A stretch of 64,000 nt of DNA. Source: Butyrivibrio proteoclasticus B316 (lineage in GTDB: Bacteria > Bacillota > Clostridia > Lachnospirales > Lachnospiraceae). Made by a program: the position numbers and the translations under genes. Shown piece after piece: positions 1 through 8,647 of this stretch. Numbering within the stretch: the first letter of the stretch is position 1; each line of letters starts with the position of its first letter. Location: positions 3,126,146 to 3,190,145 of the forward strand of contig NC_014387.1 in NCBI RefSeq assembly GCF_000145035.1, read 5' to 3'. The notes under the pieces are model-generated. The model made no database searches, was not told the DNA's origin, and saw nothing but the letters and a program-made list of their open reading frames with translations.

Positions 1-88
1 AGCATTGCTACGATTCTCAACAATTCAAAATTTGCATTTCTCTTTTTACTTATCTTATCCCCACCGGACATTACGCCTCCAACCGCAG
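1..88. other. Short non-coding tail after the ABC exporter gene
   Basis: This stretch follows the stop codon of the leftward ABC exporter gene. It is AT-rich, and I see no convincing gene, hairpin terminator or repeat in it. The transcript of the nonulosonate run therefore seems to continue past the left edge of the window. Confidence 0.5.
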
Positions 89-1840
89 TTATCTGTCACG
101 AACCGCTTTTCCATCTTCTATTCTGTAAACCATATCGCACTTCTCAATTGTCTGAAGTCTGTGCGCTATAATGATAAGAGTCTTCTTTCCATGAAGTCTG
201 TTGATTGAATCCATGATTGCAGCTTCTGTCTCATTATCAAGAGCTGATGTAGCCTCATCAAGAACCAGTACCTCAGGGTCCTCAAAAAGAGCTCTGGCAA
301 TTCCGATCCTCTGTCTCTGTCCACCCGAAAGTCTGATTCCTCGCTCTCCAATCTGTGTATCGAGACCCTCCGGAAGATTTTTGACAAATTCATCAAGTGA
401 AGCTTCCTTTAGGGCATTCCAGACTTTGTTGTCATCAATTTCATCATCCGGATAGCCAAAAGCAACATTCTTACGTATTGTTGAATCAACCATAAATATA
501 GTCTGAGGAATGTAACCAATATTCTTGAGCCATCCCTGGTAGTTCTGCATTACATCAGCGCCATCAGCATATATTTTACCGCTCTCAGGCTTTAAGAGGC
601 CAAGGAGAACATCCACTATTGTAGTCTTTCCAGCACCGGAGGTTCCTACAATTCCCACTGATTTACCAACAGGTATGCTCATAGCAGCCTTATTGAGTAT
701 GTAAGAATCCGTATTAGGATACTTGTAGCAAATATCAGTCATCTCAATGTGCTCTTTAACAGGAAGCTTGGTAACTTCCTTCTTTTTCCTATAGTCATCA
801 CTATTATATGATACTGAGCCATCGTGGATTTCCTGCTGAAGGTTATCTGTTACATTCATCATAAAGGGCTCAAAATAAGCAATAGATGTAAGATAGTTGT
901 TAATTCTGTTGGCACTTGGCAAAAGCCTTGTAGCCGCTGCCATAAGAACAGTAAGCTGCGGAAGAAGTGTGGAAAGTGAGGTTCCTCTCATCATGACAAG
1001 AAGCATATATCCTATCATTCCGGCTACAGCTATCGTCTCAATCAAAAGTCTGGGTGTTGAATTATAAAGATTGTACTTCTGTACCGCATAAACATATCCG
1101 GCTCCGCAATCTGCATAACCATTTATGAAATAGTTTTCTTTGTTTGCAATTTTGATCTCTTTAATTCCGGTAACCGACTCATTTATCCACTTGTACAATC
1201 CGCTGTAATAGTCCTGATTGTCCTGGCCGGCATTGACCATGACAGGCTTTATCACAAATTTGATGATCAGCAGAACGGTTACAAGTAACAGTGCAATGGT
1301 AAGAGTCATAGAAGCATCCATTCTAAGAAGGAATGCCACTAGACATATGAATACAATTATCTCACTGGTAAGCTGCAAAATGCTGAGTATCAGTGCGTAC
1401 ATGTTATTGACATCAGAGGTGATACTACGCTGAATAACGCTTGTATCTGCATTAAGGTAATACTCATAGGGTCTGAGCATAAAGTTGATCATCATGCGCC
1501 TTGATGTTGCAAACTGGTTTGTATATGTAAATCTAAGCTGCACTACATTTATCAGAAATAACACCAGATTCTTAATTATAAAAACAAGAATAAGACTTGC
1601 CATGATAACTTCGGCAAGCTGAGTAGTACTAGACAGGTTCAGACCATGGTACAGGGCTGACAGATACTTGCTCTCCTCAACCTTTTGCGGATCTACCACA
1701 ATCTGCATAATAGGCGCCAAAATGGCAATTCCAAGAGCTTCCAGAATACCTCCGATGAGCATCAGAAAAACAATCCCCACCATCTGCAACTTCTGTTTTC
1801 TGTCTAAAAGAATATTGATCTTCTTAAAAATCCTACGCAT
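89..1840 (-). CDS. ABC exporter, transmembrane domain fused to ATPase; possible lipid-linked glycan flippase
   Basis: This is a half-size ABC exporter that would act as a homodimer in the cytoplasmic membrane. The first 330 or so residues form a transmembrane domain with about six hydrophobic segments. The ATPase follows, with Walker A GTSGAGKTT (residues 399-407), signature LSGGQRQR (504-511), Walker B and D-loop VLVLDEATSALD (524-535) and the switch histidine at 560. It is the last gene seen of a leftward run that makes and transfers a CMP-nonulosonate, 33 bases after the preceding gene. Relatives in glycan loci (PglK type) flip lipid-linked oligosaccharides. No Wzx-type flippase is visible in the window, so I infer that role here. 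A lipid or drug exporter is the alternative. The ribosome site before the ATG is weak. Confidence 0.9.
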   Translation of the reverse strand: MRRIFKKINILLDRKQKLQMVGIVFLMLIGGILEALGIAILAPIMQIVVDPQKVEESKYLSALYHGLNLSSTTQLAEVIMASLILVFIIKNLVLFLINVVQLRFTYTNQFATSRRMMINFMLRPYEYYLNADTSVIQRSITSDVNNMYALILSILQLTSEIIVFICLVAFLLRMDASMTLTIALLLVTVLLIIKFVIKPVMVNAGQDNQDYYSGLYKWINESVTGIKEIKIANKENYFINGYADCGAGYVYAVQKYNLYNSTPRLLIETIAVAGMIGYMLLVMMRGTSLSTLLPQLTVLMAAATRLLPSANRINNYLTSIAYFEPFMMNVTDNLQQEIHDGSVSYNSDDYRKKKEVTKLPVKEHIEMTDICYKYPNTDSYILNKAAMSIPVGKSVGIVGTSGAGKTTIVDVLLGLLKPESGKIYADGADVMQNYQGWLKNIGYIPQTIFMVDSTIRKNVAFGYPDDEIDDNKVWNALKEASLDEFVKNLPEGLDTQIGERGIRLSGGQRQRIGIARALFEDPEVLVLDEATSALDNETEAAIMDSINRLHGKKTLIIIAHRLQTIEKCDMVYRIEDGKAVRDR

Positions 1841-1873
1841 ATATTTTTCTTAATCCAAACCCTTTCAAGGAGG

Positions 1874-2965
1874 CTACATCAAAAGATTTAATATAGCATC
1901 CGCTATTTTTTCTGTGCCCTTGCCGTCTATGATTTCCTTGGCTTTCTTACTCATTCTGGATCTAAAGCCCGGATTATCTACTGCCGCGGTTCCCCAGGTG
2001 ACAATTTTCTGAACAAGCCTGTGATCATCTCTGGCATCTCCTGCATATTTGCCGGCACCAGCCTTATCAAAGCCCTTGGCAAAATCAGCCTGCTTGTCAT
2101 TAAAACTAAAAATGACTGTTGGCACGCCTACTGCACACAGCTCGTACATAGTAGCACCACCTGCAGAAACTGCAAAATCGCACTTACTCATTATGGCTGC
2201 CATATCATTTCCAACTGCGCTATGCAATGTGATAGCCTTATGTCTGTCTGCCATCTCCTGCAAACGTCTCTTGTAGTCAGCCTCAAACAAAGCCCCAACT
2301 ATTACATCACAGCAAAGTCCTGAATTATCAAGAACTTTTCTGCATGGACTGTCTGCTTCGTAGATTTCCGCCAGAATATCCCCCAAAACGTAATGGGAAT
2401 CTGTTCCTCCGGCAGACAAAAAAGCTCTTTTGGCATGCCGATTTATAACGTATTCTGTCTGTCCGAATTCTGATCTAAGGGGAGCAAATTGCCCGCCCAA
2501 AAGCTTTATCCTGGCACTATATATATCTTTTGGCCCGGAAACGTCATAATTAATTATCAAATCCACAGGATAATCATTTTTGTTGAAATCGTCAATATAT
2601 CCTGTTGCTACCTTGTGACCGCACTCTTCAAATAGCCTGTTAACTTCATCGACATATTCAGGCGTTATAAAAGGCGAATCCATCAGGAAGAAATCCGGCA
2701 CCTGATCCTGAAGCATTCCCTGCAAAACAGGTATGTCACCCATAGGCTCAGAATATATGGTATGAAGAATTCTGGCATCAAAAGCCGTATTTTCCTGATC
2801 CGATAAGTTTATCAGTACATTGGCACTATACTCATCAGATAATATGAACTCAACATCCATACCATTTCTCATCAGTTCACTGGCAATAGTCATGCAGCGC
2901 CTGATATGTCCAGTCGCAAGTTCACTATTACCATTAGCCTTGATCCAGATCAGTTTCTTATCCAT
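1874..2965 (-). CDS. PseG/SpsG-like UDP-sugar hydrolase, first copy
   Basis: PseG removes UDP from UDP-2,4-diacetamido-2,4,6-trideoxy-L-altrose in pseudaminic acid synthesis, in the cytoplasm. The protein has the family layout of two Rossmann-like halves (GT-B-like fold). An N-terminal ATGHIRRC stretch (residues 17-24) carries the expected catalytic His20. FAPLRSEF (160-167) matches the family's APLR motif, SAGGTD is at 184-189, and a second glycine-rich motif, SAGGATMYELCAVGVP, is at 267-282. At 363 residues it is longer than the roughly 275-residue Campylobacter enzyme. A GAGGGAG ribosome site supports the start. A second, clearly different PseG-like gene lies at 4711-5811, so one of the two may act on another nucleotide sugar. 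The family is sure; the exact substrate is not. Confidence 0.82.
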   Translation of the reverse strand: MDKKLIWIKANGNSELATGHIRRCMTIASELMRNGMDVEFILSDEYSANVLINLSDQENTAFDARILHTIYSEPMGDIPVLQGMLQDQVPDFFLMDSPFITPEYVDEVNRLFEECGHKVATGYIDDFNKNDYPVDLIINYDVSGPKDIYSARIKLLGGQFAPLRSEFGQTEYVINRHAKRAFLSAGGTDSHYVLGDILAEIYEADSPCRKVLDNSGLCCDVIVGALFEADYKRRLQEMADRHKAITLHSAVGNDMAAIMSKCDFAVSAGGATMYELCAVGVPTVIFSFNDKQADFAKGFDKAGAGKYAGDARDDHRLVQKIVTWGTAAVDNPGFRSRMSKKAKEIIDGKGTEKIADAILNLLM

Positions 2966-2995
2966 ATATCTCCCTCATGTCGTGAATACATCAGG

Positions 2996-3682
2996 TTACT
3001 TGTTCAGAAGGTTGTATTTAAGTTCAGCAAGTTTCCAGTCAACTTCGTTATCTATATCCTGAACTTCCAATTCTGAAAGTTCAAGAGGTATTATACTGCC
3101 CATCAAAAGATTATTTGTTTTCAAAAAACTCTCTGTTCTGGTTACATAGAACTGCCCGGCATCATGAAAATGTGGTGTCAGATCCTGTGACCTTGCCTTG
3201 AGATTCTCAGGCTGCCTGAAAACAAGCTTACCATCATGTATCTCCATAGCTCTTTGTGGTGGATATGAGAATCTCACAACAGGTATAAGCGTATCCGCAT
3301 CGGATCTTTCCAGATCTTCTACTGCCTTTTTAAGCTTATCAGCTGTTATAAATGGCGCTGTAGGGTATATGCATGTTAAAATATCGAACCTCCTGCCGCG
3401 CTTCTCATACTCACTTATTACCTCATTTATAACATCAGATGTAGTGGCATAATCATTTGAAGTTTTCTCGCTTCTAAGAAACGGAACCTGAGCTCCGTAA
3501 TATCTTGATATCTCTGCAATTTCTTCATCATCAGTAGATACCATCACTTCATCAAAAACACCTGATCCAAGTGCAGCCTCAATTGAGTAGGCTATTATTG
3601 GTTTTCCATTAAAATCCTTAATATTTTTTCTAGGAATTCTCTTACTGCCTCCTCTGGCAGTTATCAGTGCTAGTGCTTTCAT
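2996..3682 (-). CDS. pseF: Pseudaminic acid/acylneuraminate cytidylyltransferase (PseF/NeuA family)
   Basis: The enzyme joins CTP to a nonulosonic acid to give CMP-nonulosonate, the donor for surface glycosylation. The N-terminal nucleotide-binding motif ARGGSKRIPRKN (residues 9-20) is typical of CMP-sugar synthetases, and the following NGKPIIAYSIEAA resembles PseF in particular. The 228-residue length suits the single-domain form, without the extra hydrolase domain of some NeuA proteins. Its start directly abuts the stop of the GT2 gene before it, and it sits between the two PseG-like genes and near the PseI-like synthase. This order favours pseudaminic acid or a close relative over sialic acid. 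CMP-legionaminate or CMP-Neu5Ac cannot be ruled out from sequence alone. Confidence 0.88.
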   Translation of the reverse strand: MKALALITARGGSKRIPRKNIKDFNGKPIIAYSIEAALGSGVFDEVMVSTDDEEIAEISRYYGAQVPFLRSEKTSNDYATTSDVINEVISEYEKRGRRFDILTCIYPTAPFITADKLKKAVEDLERSDADTLIPVVRFSYPPQRAMEIHDGKLVFRQPENLKARSQDLTPHFHDAGQFYVTRTESFLKTNNLLMGSIIPLELSELEVQDIDNEVDWKLAELKYNLLNK

Positions 3683-4714
3683 TTATTTCTTAAGCCTCTT
3701 TCTCAAACCTCTATATCCCCATAGCAGTCTGTAATATGCATAGAACAAAGCTGTGGACTTGCACGCAAGCCTTATAAGCTTTTTTTCTTCTCCGCCTACT
3801 CTATCTACATAATAACTATTATTTTCAAATTCAGGAAATGTTTCCTTCATCTCCTTTGTAAGCTCTTTGACAAAAGACATTCTGGCAGGTTTAACACAAG
3901 GCATATAAGTAAACAAAGTGTTAACATAGAACAACTGAGTAAAAATAAACTCAATTTCCTGTCTGAATTCATTGAAAAAGCCAAGTCTTCTGGCTTCTCC
4001 AAGCATTATCCTTCCGGCCTCCATCCTATCCTGACACATCTTTTCAGAAAAAGAATGAACAGTAGATCCCTGATGCTGATAATAGTAATACCAGGGCTTT
4101 TCAATATATTCATAATGACTGGCAGTCAGCAGAAAAGAATTGCTCATGGCATTATCTTCGTAAAAAATATTTTCCGGGAAAAAGAGTTTGTTATCAATAA
4201 CATTTGCTCTTTTATAAATCTTGACTACAAGTCTTCCTCCGTCCAGAATAAGCTGCTTTTTCTTATCATGGTCCAGAACACCTGACATAGATGGATTTCC
4301 GTTTTTTTCAACATTATCAGAAACCTGATAAGTATGTTCACTTACAAGTGTAAGGTCGCATCCAACCATATCAGCCCCGGTAGTATCTGCTTTTTCCAGC
4401 ATAAGCCTGTACATATCAGGATCGATCCAGTCATCAGCGTCAATAAAGCCAATCCAGTCACCTGATGCCTCACGAATTCCGAGGTTCTTGGCGCCTCCCT
4501 GGTGCTTATTGATCTCACTGTGGATAACTTTAACCAATCCGGGATATTTGTCCTCATATTCCCTCAGAATCTCGAGAGAATTATCAGTAGAACAATCATC
4601 TACAGCTATTATCTCATAATCTTCCAAATGCTGCGAAGTCAGAGAATCCATGCAAAACCTAAGTTTGTTATCACCTGCCATATTATAAACAGGTACTATT
4701 ATACTTATTCTCAT
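3683..4714 (-). CDS. Family 2 glycosyltransferase in the nonulosonate cluster
   Basis: This is an inverting GT-A fold transferase. It has the N-terminal pattern IIVPVYN, the nucleotide-contact aspartates in AVDDCSTDNS (residues 37-46) and a DADDW metal/nucleotide motif at 92-96. The remaining 240 or so residues, which would bind the acceptor, show no membrane segment, so the enzyme is probably cytoplasmic or peripheral. The ATG overlaps the stop of the second PseG-like gene by four bases (ATGA), which implies coupled translation. The gene lies inside the CMP-nonulosonate genes, so it probably adds a neighbouring sugar of the same glycan. The donor and acceptor sugars cannot be read from the sequence. 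Confidence 0.88.
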   Translation of the reverse strand: MRISIIVPVYNMAGDNKLRFCMDSLTSQHLEDYEIIAVDDCSTDNSLEILREYEDKYPGLVKVIHSEINKHQGGAKNLGIREASGDWIGFIDADDWIDPDMYRLMLEKADTTGADMVGCDLTLVSEHTYQVSDNVEKNGNPSMSGVLDHDKKKQLILDGGRLVVKIYKRANVIDNKLFFPENIFYEDNAMSNSFLLTASHYEYIEKPWYYYYQHQGSTVHSFSEKMCQDRMEAGRIMLGEARRLGFFNEFRQEIEFIFTQLFYVNTLFTYMPCVKPARMSFVKELTKEMKETFPEFENNSYYVDRVGGEEKKLIRLACKSTALFYAYYRLLWGYRGLRKRLKK

Positions 4715-5811
4715 ACTTGTCCCATCAGCGCTCTGGCTATACGAATAGCGCCTCTCCCGTCTGTTATGCTCTTAAGGCTGTCTGACATACCCTTAAGAGA
4801 TTCTGTACCATTCAGATAATTCATTATCTTACTCTGTATATTATCAAGCACAACCATCTTATTCGCTTCACCTTCGGACACGTCTCCTGCAAAAAACATT
4901 CCCTCTGAAGCACCCCAGAATACAACATTGTATTTCTGATTATCCGCAACCTGGTAAAAGATGGTAGGAAGTCCGCAGGCAGCACATTCTGTAAGCATAG
5001 TTCCTGCCGCCATAACAGCAATATCACATCTATTCATAAGATAAGCCATGTTCCTGACTGACCTGTGAATTACAATATTAGAACATCCCTCTATTAGAGA
5101 AACTATCCTATCCGGATCATCAACATAATCCCCTACAACAATGTGCCAGATAGCCGTATTCTGTAGTTTGCTTTTTATTATCATGTTAATGAGCAGCTCA
5201 AGCATATTGCACATGTCTGCACCACCTGTTGATATCAAAACATGCTTACAGTCCCGGGATGAAAAAGAACTGATAGTATCAGCATCTGTCTCTGCTTCAG
5301 AAACAGGATCATAAAACTGTTTTCTAAGCGGTGCATACTGAAGTCCAAGACATAATGATGTCTTTTCATTATTATAACCTGTAACATCCTGATATGCCTT
5401 GTCATATCCCATATTGGTAGAATAACCACTGTAATTTATAAGCACATTTACAGGATATGCCTCACGGCTTAGGTCATCTAAATATGCTATTCTGCATACA
5501 TCTTTGAGCTTATCAAAGTATGTCCTCGTAACCTGATATGAATCTACTAAAAGAGTCTTTACATTTCTGGTCACGAGCTCATTTATCAATGGCTCTGACT
5601 CACTGTCCATATTTTGCCAATCTGTTCCAAGAACAACAACCTCGAACTCATTCTCAGTAATGCTGCCCCCAAGAAGCTTAAGTGATTCATCATCTGCCAC
5701 AAAAAACGTGACATCCTCGCCCAAAGACTTAATAGCCCTTGCTATACTGATGCAACGCATCACATGGCCTGTGGCAATTATGCTGTTAGCGTCTGCTCTG
5801 ATTCCAATCAT
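4711..5811 (-). CDS. PseG/SpsG-like UDP-sugar hydrolase, second copy
   Basis: This is a second member of the PseG family in the same run, 366 residues long. Landmarks are ATGHVMRC (residues 13-20, His16 as the likely catalytic residue), QYAPLRKQF (158-166), STGGAD (194-199) and AAGTMLTECAACGLP (268-282). The last motif differs from the SAGGATMYE form of the first copy, and the middle regions differ widely, so this is not a recent duplication. It sits 8 bases after the PseI-like synthase gene and overlaps the next gene by four bases, which makes it the better candidate for the true PseG step. An insertion near residues 168-184 is rich in Asp, Glu and Ser. Confidence 0.82.
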   Translation of the reverse strand: MIGIRADANSIIATGHVMRCISIARAIKSLGEDVTFFVADDESLKLLGGSITENEFEVVVLGTDWQNMDSESEPLINELVTRNVKTLLVDSYQVTRTYFDKLKDVCRIAYLDDLSREAYPVNVLINYSGYSTNMGYDKAYQDVTGYNNEKTSLCLGLQYAPLRKQFYDPVSEAETDADTISSFSSRDCKHVLISTGGADMCNMLELLINMIIKSKLQNTAIWHIVVGDYVDDPDRIVSLIEGCSNIVIHRSVRNMAYLMNRCDIAVMAAGTMLTECAACGLPTIFYQVADNQKYNVVFWGASEGMFFAGDVSEGEANKMVVLDNIQSKIMNYLNGTESLKGMSDSLKSITDGRGAIRIARALMGQV

Positions 5812-5819
5812 ATCTCGTG

Positions 5820-6875
5820 TTATTCTATAATATCCCAGCTAAGTGGTGTTCCCTTCTCAATATCACTTTTGGCGGTCATTCCCAAGACTTCCTCATAGTG
5901 TTTGGTATGCATACCATTTCCAGGCCTGATAGATCTGACATTCTCAGGAGTTAGTTTTTCTCCTGCCTTGATATCCTTAACCACAAAAAGCGATCTGCTA
6001 AGTCTTCTTTCAGAAGCCTGCTTGTCAGATATGGCATACTCTTTCTGGCCAAGAGCCATCTCCATTATCCTTACATTTTTGACCATCTCTGCAAATTCAG
6101 CGGGTTCCATTGAAAAAGCATCGTCAACACCGCCAGCAGACCTATTGAGAGTAAGGTGTTTTTCTATCATCTTGCCACCAAGAACTACGCTGCCTGTAGC
6201 CACAACACTTCCCGGTGTATGATCAGATAATCCTACGATGCAACCATATTTTTCTGCCAGATCTTCCATCATTCTCAAATTGACCATGTCATATGGCGTA
6301 GGATAAGCACTCACACATTTAAGAAGAATAATGTCCTTATTTCCCTCTTCAATGCAAGTGTCAAGTGCAAGCCTTATATCTTCTTCATAAGCTATACCGG
6401 TGGCAAAAATTATTGGTTTATGAAGCCTTGCCACCTTCCTGATAAGAGGTATGTCATTTATTTCAAAGCTTGCTATCTTATACGCAGGAACATTCAGGTT
6501 CTCAAGATAATCTACAGCTGTAAAGTCAAATGGAGATGAAAAGCACTCAAGTCCAAGCTTATGAGCCTCCTCCATAAGTCCAGCATGCCACTCCCATGGC
6601 GTATATGCCTCTTTATACAGGTCATGAAGTGTTCGTCCTTCCCAAAGACTTCCCTCAGAAGTCATGAACCATGGCTTATTACAATCTATTGTTATTGTAT
6701 CAGCTGTATACGTCTGTAACTTAACAGCATCGGCTCCTGCCTCAGCCGCAGCATGAATGATCTCAACAGCTCTGTTATAATCGCCGTTATGATTGCCTGA
6801 CAATTCGGCAACTATCATTACCTTATTATCTTTGCCTACTTGTTTGTTTCCAATCTTAATACTATCGTTAAACAT
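5820..6875 (-). CDS. pseI: Pseudaminic acid synthase-like NeuB family enzyme with SAF domain
   Basis: NeuB-family synthases condense phosphoenolpyruvate with a six-carbon amino sugar to give a nine-carbon nonulosonic acid. The TIM-barrel half contains AELSGNHN (residues 23-30), closer to the PseI form than to the AEIGVNHNG usual in NeuB. VKLQTYT, a strongly family-like SDHTPGS, and EKHLTLNRSAGG followed by an FSMEP stretch also fit. The last 65 or so residues are an antifreeze-like SAF domain that helps form the active site of the partner subunit. The length of 351 matches the family. TGGAGTGAG before the ATG gives a good ribosome site. It is followed closely by the second PseG-like gene. The pseudaminate substrate is likely but not proven. 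Confidence 0.87.
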   Translation of the reverse strand: MFNDSIKIGNKQVGKDNKVMIVAELSGNHNGDYNRAVEIIHAAAEAGADAVKLQTYTADTITIDCNKPWFMTSEGSLWEGRTLHDLYKEAYTPWEWHAGLMEEAHKLGLECFSSPFDFTAVDYLENLNVPAYKIASFEINDIPLIRKVARLHKPIIFATGIAYEEDIRLALDTCIEEGNKDIILLKCVSAYPTPYDMVNLRMMEDLAEKYGCIVGLSDHTPGSVVATGSVVLGGKMIEKHLTLNRSAGGVDDAFSMEPAEFAEMVKNVRIMEMALGQKEYAISDKQASERRLSRSLFVVKDIKAGEKLTPENVRSIRPGNGMHTKHYEEVLGMTAKSDIEKGTPLSWDIIE

Positions 6876-6878
6876 TAC

Positions 6879-7355
6879 TCACTCCATAGAATCTATATCA
6901 GTCATTATTTTAATATAACACTTGATATCACCAGCATTCAGCTCTGTATACTTATTACTCTTAAAGCATTTGGCCGAAGCTATGTTGTCCTTATTAACAA
7001 ACCCGACAAGACATCTAATCTGTTTTCTATTATCATTACCGACAATTTCAGGCATAGTTTCAAGCAGTTCTATTATACCCTTTCCAAGGCCCTTTCCTCT
7101 CTCGCCCGGAGCTATCATGTAGCTGATCTCTCCGACATCATCAGTGATATCAACTCTGATGCTGCCAGCCTTCACATTTTTATCTTCAAGGATATACATA
7201 AGGCAATTATCATCATCAAGTTTTTTCTTAAACCATTTGAGATGACTTTCCTTGGATATTTCATCCTGTGTAAATGAATTCATACGTGTAGTCTCATCAT
7301 TACGCCAGGATAAAACATCTAGTGCATCATCCATAGTTGCACGCCTAAGCTGCAT
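6879..7355 (-). CDS. GNAT N-acetyltransferase, probably PseH-like
   Basis: This is a small acetyl-CoA-dependent acyltransferase of the GNAT superfamily. After an N-terminal LRRATMDDALDVLSWRNDE segment, typical of RimJ/PseH-type enzymes, the acetyl-CoA loop reads RGKGLGKG. The position one gene before the PseI-like synthase fits PseH, which acetylates the 4-amino group of the UDP-sugar intermediate. I place the start at the ATG at 7355, giving 158 residues. The in-frame GTG at 7364 lies inside the GGAAGGTGAG ribosome site, so it is unlikely to be used. Other GNAT substrates remain possible. Only three bases separate it from the synthase gene. Confidence 0.82.
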   Translation of the reverse strand: MQLRRATMDDALDVLSWRNDETTRMNSFTQDEISKESHLKWFKKKLDDDNCLMYILEDKNVKAGSIRVDITDDVGEISYMIAPGERGKGLGKGIIELLETMPEIVGNDNRKQIRCLVGFVNKDNIASAKCFKSNKYTELNAGDIKCYIKIMTDIDSME

Positions 7356-7437
7356 ATATCTCACCTTCCGAATTCTGTCCGATTATTCTGTTTTGCCATA
7401 CCGGGACTGAATTATCTGTTTGCCGCGCCACTTACTA

Positions 7438-8571
7438 TCATTTATCAAGCATCTCTGTTTTCCTATGTATGCTTGGGTCTTCATACTTATCAAGGAAATC
7501 GAGTCCCAAATAAACTATTTCTTTGGCAAAATACACATTGTCAATCTGCGTTATCACAGAAACAAGCTTATCAACCTTAAATCCTGTAATGTCTCCCAGG
7601 ACCTCCATGGGGAATCTGTCCTTAACAACAACTACCCCCGGAAACTCTTTTTCATAATCCAGAAGGTCTCTGGGATGAGGTTTGATTATGACTCTGTAAT
7701 CATCCTTGTACTCATCCACAATATCAGCAAACATTCTCTTTCTGACATCAAGCTCACATAAAGGTTCAGTCAATATCATAACATTTGGTTTGTTTGCATC
7801 AGATGCACTTTTATTAAGCAGTTGTCCAACAAGTCTGTCCGGATCAGTGAGGAATATTTCAACCAGAATCCTGTGATCTTCTACTGAAAGTTTCTTATCA
7901 AGTTCCTCTCTTGGAATCTCCACAACATTTGGCGGAAGACTATGATTGGCTTTTATATCATTTACCTCATAATCAAGACAATACCTGCTATAACCGCTCT
8001 CGATAAAAATAAGTCCAAGTTTGGCCATAGCTTTTTTAAGCGGCCAGGCTCCCTTGTTGGCATTTCTTGCCTGATCGTCAAGAAGTCCCGAGTTAAGTCC
8101 ATCCTCAACGGCATGATAATGAATCTTTTTATAATTGAGGTAATATCCGATTGGATCTGAATCGCAGAAGACATACACATCACCATATTTAGAAATATCT
8201 GTTGGTATGTAATCCTCCTGAAGCTTACCAAGGAGTTTTGTATATGTAATTCTCTGCATCAAATTAAGGATGATATTTCCTCTGTCCCTGTGATACTTCA
8301 TCACTTTCTCTGAGGTAACATCTTCCTGCTCGTCATAAGTGTAAATATTTTCGAAGACTCCTGACTTCTTAAGTCTGTCTTCAAGGCTCTCAAAGTCATT
8401 TGACATGGTGCTGAGAATTATGTCAGCACTACCACTTCGTTCCCGTCTCCCTACAAGCTCTTTTACAACTGCAATATAAACATGATAATAAGTGTGGCAA
8501 ATATATACTCGCCTGTTAGTTTTATCCCTTTTCATGCCCTTTAGTATATAATCAAAAGGTATCCTTGTCAT
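7438..8571 (-). CDS. GT52-like sialyl/nonulosonyltransferase candidate
   Basis: This is a 377-residue soluble protein without clear membrane segments. Near the N-terminus it has RVYICHTYYHVYIA, which resembles the start of GT52 lipooligosaccharide sialyltransferases (Lst type). It carries both short motifs shared by bacterial sialyltransferase families: an acidic-acidic-glycine motif (EDG in AVEDGLNSG) and, about 140 residues later, an HP motif in IKPHPRDLLDY. It is the first gene of the leftward nonulosonate run, so I infer that it moves the CMP-activated sugar onto a surface acceptor. The ATG at 8571 is preceded by AAGGTAAGG. An ATG at 8535 has a worse-spaced site. Members of this fold that use other donors exist, so the exact activity is open. 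Confidence 0.7.
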   Translation of the reverse strand: MTRIPFDYILKGMKRDKTNRRVYICHTYYHVYIAVVKELVGRRERSGSADIILSTMSNDFESLEDRLKKSGVFENIYTYDEQEDVTSEKVMKYHRDRGNIILNLMQRITYTKLLGKLQEDYIPTDISKYGDVYVFCDSDPIGYYLNYKKIHYHAVEDGLNSGLLDDQARNANKGAWPLKKAMAKLGLIFIESGYSRYCLDYEVNDIKANHSLPPNVVEIPREELDKKLSVEDHRILVEIFLTDPDRLVGQLLNKSASDANKPNVMILTEPLCELDVRKRMFADIVDEYKDDYRVIIKPHPRDLLDYEKEFPGVVVVKDRFPMEVLGDITGFKVDKLVSVITQIDNVYFAKEIVYLGLDFLDKYEDPSIHRKTEMLDK

Positions 8572-8575
8572 CCAC

Positions 8576-8609
8576 TTGCCTTACCTTATTATTTAGTAGT
8601 ATACTAAAT
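8576..8609. promoter_or_regulatory. Divergent promoter with 8-bp palindrome between two glycan transcripts
   Basis: Between the leftward GT52-like gene and the rightward amidotransferase gene lies a perfect inverted repeat, ATTTAGTA-GTA-TACTAAAT (8591-8609). It contains a TATACT -10 box on each strand: 8600-8605 for the rightward gene, paired with TTGCCT at 8576-8581 (18-base spacing), and 8598-8603 for the leftward gene. A dimeric regulator bound here would block or balance both transcripts. No linked regulator is obvious. The site is read directly; its role is inferred. Confidence 0.55.
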
Positions 8610-8647
8610 CGATTTAAATTTATGCCTAAACAAAGGAGATTACGCAC

